Positions 1 to 6,695 of a stretch of DNA of 21,508 nt are shown piece by piece; within the stretch, counting starts at the first letter, position 1; each line of letters starts with the position of its first letter. The translations under genes and the position numbers were made by a program. The DNA is from Pelagophyceae sp. CCMP2097 (Eukaryota > Sar > Pelagophyceae): NCBI GenBank assembly GCA_026770575.1, contig MU657201.1:344691-366198 (forward strand), read 5' to 3'. The notes below the pieces were generated by a model. It worked only from the letters and a program-made list of their open reading frames with translations, was not told where the DNA came from and ran no database searches.

Positions 1-487
1 TGGTTCCGACGCAGGCGGCGCAGCCGCCTCACGCATTCACCGTTTTCTGTTGCAGTTGATTTTAAAACAGCTACTCTTCTTAGAGCGCGCGCAGTTGTTC
101 ATTGGTCGTTATGTACAACCGCTGGAGCTTGTCTATAGGGTCAAAAACGAGTTATATACCCTTTTTCATTTTTGGTGTTCTATTGTACTGTTCTGCGCCG
201 CAAGCTTATAGTTTTCGGCGTTTTCCTGACAGATGTCTACACTCAATCAATACCTCTAGACGAACCTTTGATGCGCAAACGCACGGGAGGGTTTTGAGGG
301 TACCACGCGGGATCGTTCTACAGCCTCGCGTCAATGTAAAACTATCGCTGAAAAAAAAACCAAAAAAAAAAAGGACACAATCTAAAAGGATAGCAGTGAT
401 CGGCGCGGGACCGTTATACAGCCTCTCCTGACAACAATAAATAAGTTATTATCAACGACAAACAAGTGTTCTCACAAATTAAAAAAA
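1..487. other. Lower-GC flank without a convincing gene
   Basis: This stretch is clearly lower in GC than the rest of the window and has A runs near 352-371 and 481-490. An open frame at 102-431 has no recognisable domain and runs through the poly-A tracts as a Lys/Arg-rich tail, so I do not call it a gene. The stretch holds one pair of short direct repeats (307-327 and 405-425). Confidence 0.5.
307..425. repeat. Pair of 21-bp direct repeats
   Basis: 307-327 and 405-425 share the pattern GCGGGAYCGTTMTACAGCCT, with two differences, at a 98-bp offset. The DNA between is A-rich. No function is apparent. Confidence 0.55.
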
Positions 488-528
488 AAACCTTAGATAG
501 TAATAGGTGCCGGCCCCTGCGGGGCCCT
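488..528 (+). repeat. Hairpin-ended dispersed repeat, copy 1
   Basis: A run of A leads into CCTTAGATAGTAATAG and then the perfect stem GGCCCCTGCGGGGCC. The 41-bp unit recurs at 621-661 with three differences and, more diverged, at 12,487-12,563 (plus) and 14,054-14,137 (minus). The flanks after the stem differ between copies, so the stem marks one boundary of the repeat. Confidence 0.7.
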
Positions 529-620
529 ATGCGCGAACGAGCCGGTAAGTTCAATCATGGCAATCAACGAACAAAAATATACCAGTCTGAAAAAGTTCTT
601 TTGACAGTTACGAACCATAA

Positions 621-661
621 AAACCTTAGATAGTAATAGCCGCCGGCCCCTACGGGGCCCT
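621..661 (+). repeat. Hairpin-ended dispersed repeat, copy 2
   Basis: Same 41-bp layout as copy 1: AAACCTTAGATAGTAATAG, two variable bases, then GCCGGCCCCTACGGGGCCCT. It lies 133 bp downstream of copy 1 in the same orientation. The sequence between the two copies is unrelated. Confidence 0.7.
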
Positions 662-875
662 GAGCGTCTACTGCGATGCAGTGCAGGTCCAGTCTCCGCA
701 CAGCCAGGGCGTCTGCTGCGCTGCAGTGCAGGTCCTTTACAAAGATCCCATGAGGCGTTTGCAGCGGGCGGCTTTCGCTGCGGCTTCGCTGCGGGCGCTT
801 TTGCACAAAGGCCTTTGCACAAAGGCCTTCCCAGGGTCCAGGTTGCTTTTCACGCGCCGTTTTGCGCGCGTTTCA
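662..875. other. 3' flank of the minus-strand repeat-protein gene, with small direct repeats
   Basis: This GC-rich stretch follows the TAG stop of the minus-strand gene. It contains GCAGTGCAGGTCC twice (near 678 and 724) and a perfect tandem of TTTGCACAAAGGCC at 800-827. I see no clear polyadenylation signal for the minus strand here. Arg-rich open frames on both strands are composition artefacts. Confidence 0.45.
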
Positions 876-3800
876 CTAGCCACGCCTCTTTTGCAGCGCC
901 GCCGCCTTGCGCGCCTCGGCTGCCTCGCGCGCGTTGGCGAAGCCCCCAGACGGCGGCGAAAACGCAGCCTTTTGCGGGGGAGCCTTCGCAGGCGCCGCCT
1001 TTGCGGGCGAAGCGGGCGAACCGAACGACGGCGGCTTGAACGAGAAGAGCCTAGGCGAGGGAGCGCGGGTGACGACAACAAGTCAACAACACACTTTCGT
1101 CGACAAAACACTCGCATCCCCCGCTGCGACGGACGCCGGCGGTCACGGCTTGGCCGGCGCCTTTTCGGCCGGCGTGGGCGCCGCCGTGGGCTCCGCCTTG
1201 GGCGCGGGCGCGCCGAAGAAGGAAAAAGGGGCCTTGGTGGGCGCCGGCGGCGCCTTTGCGGCCACCGGCTTGGCCGCCGCCTTGGGCGCCGCGGGCGGGA
1301 AGAAGGAGAAGGGCGCCTTGGCCGCGGGCTTGGCCGCGGGCGTCGGCGCGGCCTTTGGCTCAGCCTTGGGTGCGGGCTGGCCGAAGAACGAAAAAGGTGC
1401 CTTCGCCGGCGCGGCCTTCGCTGGAGGCACCTTTCCGGGCGGCGCCTTCGGCGCTGCCGCCTTGGACGCCGCCGCCGGGAAGAACGAAAACGGCGCCTTG
1501 GCCGCCGGCGGCGGGGGCTTCGGCGCGGGCGGCGCGGCCTTTGGCTCGGGCTTTGGCTTATCGAAAAAGGCTGCAAAGGGAGACGGAGACGGCGCCTTGG
1601 GCGCAGCCTTGGCCACCGGCGGCGGCGCGGCCTTTGGCGCGGCCTTTGGCGCGGCCTTGGGCTCGGGCTTGCCGCCGAAGAAAGACGCAAAGGGCGACGG
1701 CGACGGGGCCTTGGGCAGCGCAGATACGACGGGCAATTTGGGCGCCGCAGCGACGGGCGCCTTCGGAGTGGGCTTGGGCGGCGCCTTTGGCGTGGGCTTG
1801 GGCGCGGGCTTGGGCGCCGCAGCGACGGGCGCCTTTGGCGTGGGCTTGGCCTCGGTTTTCGGGGCCTGGAGACCGTCGAGGAACGATTGGAAGGGGGACG
1901 GAGCTTTGGGCGACGCAGTCTTTGCCACCGGCGGTGCCGAAACGACGGGCGGCGGCGCGGGTGCCTTGAAAGCGTCGAAAATGTTGGGAGCCTTGGGCGC
2001 CGCTGCCTCTGGCTTCGAAGCTGCAAGCTTCGGCGCGTCGACGACTGGCGGCGGCGCGGGCGCCTTGGGTGCGGCCTTTGGCACAGGCGCGGGTCCCTTG
2101 AAAGCGTCGAAAATGTTGAACGCGGGAGCCTTCGGCGCCTCCGCAACTGGCTTCGAAAGCGCAAGCTTCGGCGCCTCCGCAAGCTTCGGCGCCTCCGCCG
2201 GTGCCTCAACCTTCGGCGGGGCCTGCGCTTCGGCCTGCTTCAACACGGCCGCCTTGACCGTCGCAGCCTGCTCGGCGCGTGCGGAGGCGTCGGCTGAAGC
2301 CTTTGCTTGTGCCTCTGCGGTCTTGGCAGCGGCTGCCTTGAACTCCTCCTTTTTGTCGTCCACCACTTTCTGCGCCGCCTGCACCGCCTGCTTCTGCACC
2401 GCCGCCGCCGCCTGCGCCGCATCCTTTTGGAGTCTGGCGGCGGCGGCCTTTGCGTCGTCGGCGGTCTTTTTGACCGCAGAAGCAGCGGCTTGGCCTACAA
2501 ACGCCGTTTCGGGACTCGAAACGACGTTTCGGGACCGTCGCTTCAACGCCTCGAAGCCTGTGCCGCGCTCCAACGGCTGCGGCGGGGCCTTGTTGCAGCG
2601 GCAAGCCCGCGGGGCAAGGGACTCACGCTGCTTTTCGAGCGTCTCCTCGAGGTCCTTGAGTTCCCTCGCCTTGGCCTGATCCTTTTTCGCTTGCTGCTCT
2701 GCCTGAACGATCTGATCCGTAATCGCCGCCGCGCGACTCTCCGCGGCGCGCTTTGTAGCGGCGGCGTTGGCGGCGCTCAAAGCTTCATCGTCCTTTTTCG
2801 CCTGCTCAGACCTACGCTCGCCGTGTTCAAGGGCCGCACCAAGCCAAAGGGCGGAGTCGGGTCGAAAAGGCAGTCGGGGGCCGTCTGGAAGACCATGCGT
2901 CGAGAAAGGCCGTAGAGGAGGCCCGTCGAGAAAGGCCGTCGAGAAAGGCCCAAGCGAGGACCGTCTCAAGACTGCCTCGAGGGCCGTCTCGAGGACAGTC
3001 TCGAGGTCGGTTGGAAGCCCTCGAGAGGCCTTGAAGAGGGCCGTCTCGAGAAACGTCTTAAGAGCCGCCTGAAGGACCGTCTCAAGGGACCGTCTCGAGG
3101 GACGGTTCAAGGACCGTCTCAAGGGACCGAATCAAGGTCTTTTAGGGCCCGTATAGAGGCGGCCGTCAAGAGACCATCTTCTTGACAGCCTCTCAAAGAC
3201 CGTCTAGAGGACCGTCTCGATACCGTCAAGAGGGCGGTCAAGAGGGCGGTCAAGAAACCGTCTCGAGGACGGGCCGTCTGAAGGGCCGTCTGAGGTCGTC
3301 TCGAGGGCCGTCTTCGGGACCATCTTGAAAGCCGTCTGAAGGGTCGTCTGGAGACCGTCTCGAGGGCCGCACGAGGACCGTCTTTGGGACTGTCTTCGGG
3401 ACCGTCTCGATGCCGTCAAGAGGGCCGTCTCGAGAACGGCCTTGAGGTCGTTTTGAGACCGTCTCGAGACCGCCTCGAGGGCCGTCTTCGGGACCGTCGA
3501 TGTGCCGTCAAGGGGGGCGTTGCGAGGGTCGTCAAGAGACAGTCTAGGACCGTTTTGAGGACCGTCTCCAAAGCCGTCTGAGGAGGCGCGAGATAGAGGC
3601 GCGAGCCAAAGGCATAGAGACGCCGCTCCGGGGCGGTCGAAGGCGCTTTCGAAGGAGAGCGTGCGGGAGTACTTTCCAATGCGCCGCCTTCAAACGCACC
3701 TCTTCTTGAAAAGTCCGCGCTGCGCCTCCATGTACGGCTTGGCCGGCGCCGGCGGCGGCGCGGGGGCCGGCGCGGGCGCGAGCGCGGGCGCTTCGACGAC

Positions 3801-4430
3801 CGCCACGACGGCGGGTTCGGCGACGACGGGCGCGGCGGGTTCGGCGGCGACGTTGTTCACAACCGGCTCGACCGCCGCCACCGCCGGCTCGACGGCCACC
3901 ACCGCCTCGACGACGCCCGCCTCGGCGTCAAAGAGGTTCGGCGGCGCGGCGCCCGCCTCGGCGTCGATGTTCGGCGCAGCGGCGGAGGTGGGCGGCTTTG
4001 CGGTTTCGGCGCCTAAGTAAAGCGTCTGGCGTTCTGCGGCAACAGGCGTTCTGTGGAATTCAAACCCGCCTTCTGGCCCGCGACCGACCCAGAGTCCCGC
4101 CGGCCCGGACAGTCGCGCCATCCCCCAAGCCTGCGCCCCGCTGCTCCGCCCGCGGCGCCGGTGGCGAGCGCCGCAGAGGTGCGAGACGCGCGGACACGTT
4201 CCATCTTCTTCGAGGCCCTTCTCGGACGCCGCTCCCGACCCCGCGGCTCGGCGCACCGCCGCAGCCCCGACGCGCCTAATGCCGCCGCTCCGCCGCCGCC
4301 CGGGCGGCGCCGGCCGTTGCGCTGGGAGCCTCGGACGCCGGAATTCGCTTCGTTTCGGAACCACAAACCCCCCAACGGTCACCAGCGCCCCGAGACCGAC
4401 CAAGAGCCGCGCCGCGCGCGTCGGGGCCAT
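876..4430 (-). CDS. Putative plastid-targeted Lys/Ala/Pro-rich protein with repeated Phe motifs (at least 4 exon blocks)
   Basis: I recognise no named family. The proposed exon blocks (minus strand) are 4430-3700, 2811-2627, 2494-1147 and 1050-876, which gives 812 residues with phases 2, 1 and 2 matching at every junction. The N-terminus (MAPTRAARLLVGLGALVTVG) is a signal peptide followed by GGFVVP, which resembles the ASAFAP plastid motif of heterokont algae. Next come an acidic Ala/Val/Pro segment with NLFDAEAG, an Ala/Lys/Glu coiled-coil region (about residues 245-400), and a basic Pro/Lys/Ala region. That region carries ten Phe motifs (IFDAF, PSPFASFF, APFSFF, LFSF) at about residues 434, 478, 507, 574, 612, 641, 673, 701, 729 and 757. 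A further intron may lie inside the first block, because good acceptors end at 4034 and 4013. Role is inferred only: an intrinsically disordered plastid scaffold, possibly a Rubisco linker. A generic structural protein is the main alternative. Confidence 0.72.
1051..1146 (-). other. Predicted 96-bp intron (last intron of the Phe-motif gene)
   Basis: The donor GTGACC starts at 1146, directly overlapping an in-frame TGA. The acceptor is CTCCCTCGCCTAG, ending at 1051. Both sides are phase 2 and join as CC+G (Pro). Splicing replaces the early stop by 57 further residues in the same compositional style and puts a Phe motif exactly 28 residues after the previous one, which strongly supports the call. 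Confidence 0.75.
2495..2626 (-). other. Predicted 132-bp intron within the coiled-coil region
   Basis: The donor GTGAGT starts at 2626 and the acceptor TTTGTAG ends at 2495. Phase 1 on both sides joins C+GC (Arg). The intron has no in-frame stop and its length is a multiple of three. When translated it gives an atypical Cys/Arg-rich insert; removing it gives a seamless heptad-like LEKQRQAAASAVKKTADDAK. Confidence 0.8.
2812..3699 (-). other. Predicted 888-bp repeat-filled intron
   Basis: The donor GTGCGT starts at 3699, after the codons for GLFKK. The acceptor GAGCGTAG ends at 2812. Phase 2 on both sides joins AG+G (Arg) and continues as SEQAKKDDEALSAANAA. Nearly the whole intron is degenerate CTCGAG-rich repeat DNA. 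Confidence 0.68.
2830..3650. repeat. Degenerate CTCGAG-rich repeat array
   Basis: This is a long run of loosely repeated words such as GACCGTCTCGAG, GGCCGTCTCGAG and GCCGTCTGAAGG with no fixed period. It lies inside the 888-bp predicted intron. Similar word composition (CCCCTCGAGAGGGCC, CCCCTCGAAACGG) fills the large intron of the gene at 6696-9754. Confidence 0.75.
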
Positions 4431-5262
4431 GGCGTTGCGGGCCGCTGGCGGAGAACCGCTGCTCGCGCGAGCCGGGGTGATGCACGAGTTCCGTCACAGA
4501 GTTCCGTCTCGGGGCTTCAAGTTGGATAGGATTTCCTGTTGTCTTGGGCGTGTGTTCACTCGCTTTTTTCGCAGAAGATCCAACGCGTTGAGGCGGCGCA
4601 CGCGCGGGCCCGGAGCCGGGCCCGATGTCGCCGTGGCACCGGCCGCCGTGGCGCCGAAGCGCCCGGGACTCGATCAGGCGCGCTTTTTTACCCCCCGCCG
4701 TTCAAGGGAAATATCTAGAGCATTTTGACCGTAAAACCCCTTGCTTCAAAGGAAATATCCAGCCGCAATCTCCACAAATCCGACCCGGAGCCACGTGTTT
4801 CCCCTCTCGAAACGGCACCAGCCCCCAATTCGAAAGGCTCGCAGCGATGCCAGAAGTCGCACCTTCGCCATGTTCGTGGCTCTGCGGGTAGCATGCTTGC
4901 TGATGAGAGCATCAGTGGAATAGTAGACGAAGAAATGCTCCGCTCGAGGTCCGCGAGACTCCCCGTCTACGACCGCGCCAGCCGGCGCTGCGCCCTCTGC
5001 GCGCGCCGAAAAAAAAACGCGGCGAGCCGATACGTCCAAGGCGACTCTCTTCAGTCGGTGAGGCACGACGGTAACGACACTGGTGCGGCGGCTCTTGCTT
5101 GGTTAAAATCCACCCTGGGTGGGGCTGGCTCTTCGTCGGCGCCTCTGGGGCCTCTCCGGCCGGGCCCTCGAAGCGGGCCGCGTTTCGGAACTTTGGGATT
5201 CCCAGTTGTCCGCACACGAGGCAGTGTCCTCTCCAATCTGCGCGTGTCAGGCAATTTAATTC
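4431..5262. other. Upstream/intergenic region with an unresolved open frame
   Basis: This is the region upstream of the minus-strand gene that starts at 4430 (start context AACGCCATGG). A plus-strand frame stays open from 4725 to 5777 (350 codons). It shows no domain, runs through a tandem repeat, and has AT-rich codon ends unlike the real genes here, so I treat it as unproven. Two similar words, AAGGGAAATATCTAG and AAAGGAAATATCCAG, lie near 4705 and 4748. Confidence 0.4.
5095..5129. repeat. 35-bp dispersed repeat with a palindromic core, copy 1
   Basis: This matches 6513-6547 at about 31 of 35 positions. The core CCACCCTGGGTGG is palindromic, and the unit starts TTGCTTGGTT and ends GGGGCTGGC. 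Both copies lie in the shared upstream region of the two divergent genes. Confidence 0.6.
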
Positions 5263-5412
5263 GCGGCGCGCTGTGCTGCGCGGTTTGTGAGCACAAATGC
5301 ACGGTTTTAATGTCCAGGTTCGAGTTGGAATTGAGGCGCGCTGCGCCACGCGGTTTGGCAACACAAACGGGGTTTTGGTTGCTCAGGTTCGAGTTGGAAT
5401 CCGGGCCCGCTG
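5263..5412. repeat. About 70-bp tandem repeat, two copies plus a partial third
   Basis: The anchor word GGCGCGCTG occurs at 5265 and 5335, and as GGCCCGCTG at 5404. AGGTTCGAGTTGGAAT recurs at 5316 and 5385. The copies are diverged but clearly collinear. Confidence 0.65.
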
Positions 5413-5788
5413 TGCTTCGCTATGTCGAGGATCCGCCCAATGAGACGCGAGTCGAAGCCACGGCGACCTTGATCAAGGCCAGTCTCCTTCGGGGTCCCTT
5501 CGGGGAAAACATGCCACAGGCCGCTGGTCGCGCAGCGCGGGCGTGCTCGAACACAGGCCCATTTTCGGGGTGCGGCAATGAGTTTATATACAAAAGTTGC
5601 AATGCCATATTATCACCGAAATCGTCTCAAGTTTCGTTCGGCGAACAATGTTTCAGGCGTTTGATTGCTCCGCAAATAAAGTCTCGAGAGTACGGTTTAG
5701 CGATCGTACTTCGTGACATTACTTGCAGTCATTCAGTCGTTGGAAACATACGTCGCCTAACGAGCCATGAGACGTGACCGGTGGACAC
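5413..5788. other. No feature seen
   Basis: This is mixed-composition DNA, GC-rich at the left and AT-richer from about 5570. It contains only the tail of the unproven open frame (to 5777). I see no splice-consistent coding, RNA gene or repeat. Confidence 0.4.
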
Positions 5789-5869
5789 CAGGTCCGCCAC
5801 TCGTCGGGTCTCAATCATCACTTGTCACTTTAACAAGATGTGATCAAGGTTCGACGAGTGGCGGACCTG
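5789..5869. repeat. Foldback element: 18-bp perfect inverted repeat
   Basis: CAGGTCCGCCACTCGTCG at 5789-5806 is the exact reverse complement of 5852-5869. The 45-nt loop contains a second, imperfect pairing (ATCATCACTTGT against ACAAGATGTGAT), so almost the whole 81 bp could fold back. Confidence 0.75.
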
Positions 5870-5967
5870 CTGTTTTTGCTGAAGAGGACACATGGGTTAT
5901 GTGTACCATTTTTTCTTTCGGTTTTTGCAACGCCGGCTGAGCCCGCCGGACCGATGCCTCGCGACGG

Positions 5968-6037
5968 CAGTATATACCAGTATATACCTCCGCACGTGGT
6001 GTATATACTTCCGACCAGTATATACCTCCGCACGTGG
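5968..6037. repeat. 38-bp tandem repeat carrying TATATA and CACGTG
   Basis: A 22-bp unit containing TATATACCTCCGCACGTGG lies at 5978-5999 and again, identical, at 6016-6037. An extra TATATACC precedes the first copy. CACGTG is a known G-box/E-box core. The site is about 0.66-0.73 kb upstream of the plus-strand start at 6696, so a promoter role is possible but unproven. Confidence 0.6.
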
Positions 6038-6695
6038 CTCCTTGGCACTGGGACCGGAATCTCCTTATGCCCACCGTGGACACGAGGTGATATCACACAT
6101 CATCACCGTGAATGGAGGAAAGGTATTTACTGGTGTTCACTTTTCACAACAGCGGTGCGGCGCACGGCTACTGTCGCCGACTACTGTGGCGCGCTCAGAC
6201 ACTCCACGAGTGGTGTCCTCACGAACGCCACTCGGGATCGGCCCAAGTCGCCCTTGCGCGCCTCGGAAGCATTGCCGAAGCAGCAAAGGCGCCGGGGTCG
6301 GGCCGCACCATTCAACAGAGTCCGTGCGGACAGCCTCTTTATTAGAGCCGCCTCGGTGGATTCAAAGACGGGGGGTAGGCTGACACGGCGCGTGTCGTGG
6401 ACGAGCAGGGCGTGGATGAGCGACGGAAGAGACGGGGGTATACGAAGACGCGGGTGGGCCGGCTCGAACCTGGGCAATACGTCTTCCTCAGGGCTCTGGA
6501 TACCACCCGAGATTGCTTGCTTCAGATCCACCCTGGATGGGGCTGGCACAGCGCTTCCCAGACGACGGCGCGATTCGGCGCCAAAAGTCGGTAAGGCCCG
6601 AAATCATGTTCGGGGACAGGACGTCCGAAATCGATGATCACCGAAATTCGCTCTCGGCATTTGAAGTGGCGAAGGCCCCTCTGACGGGTCTCAGA
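6038..6695. other. Upstream region of the CASC3-like gene
   Basis: No convincing coding sequence is visible. Overlapping open frames on both strands have no domain. The second copy of the 35-bp dispersed repeat lies at 6513-6547. The promoter of the downstream gene must be in or near this stretch, but I cannot place a TATA box close to the start codon. Confidence 0.4.
6513..6547. repeat. 35-bp dispersed repeat, copy 2
   Basis: This has the same orientation as the copy at 5095-5129, with four mismatches, one of which breaks the central palindrome (CCACCCTGGATGG). Confidence 0.6.

Noticed and set aside
102..431. 109-codon frame with a hydrophobic stretch near its start
   Set aside because: Its C-terminal half is translated from poly-A tracts, there is no start context or domain, and the composition is unlike the confident genes.
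737..2209. 490-codon minus-strand Arg/Pro/Ser-rich frame
   Set aside because: It is an out-of-frame reading of the same repeat exon. It crosses the predicted introns and has a composition typical of GC-rich shadows.
681..2679. Long plus-strand frames (up to 590 codons) over 681-2679
   Set aside because: They are antisense shadows of the GC-rich Phe-motif gene: Arg-rich in one frame and Gly/Ala/Phe-rich in another, with no domain.
5313..5400. Possible tRNA-derived element (GGTTCGAGTT resembles a B box, twice)
   Set aside because: The word does not fit the B-box consensus at its 3' end, no A box lies at the right distance and no cloverleaf could be drawn.
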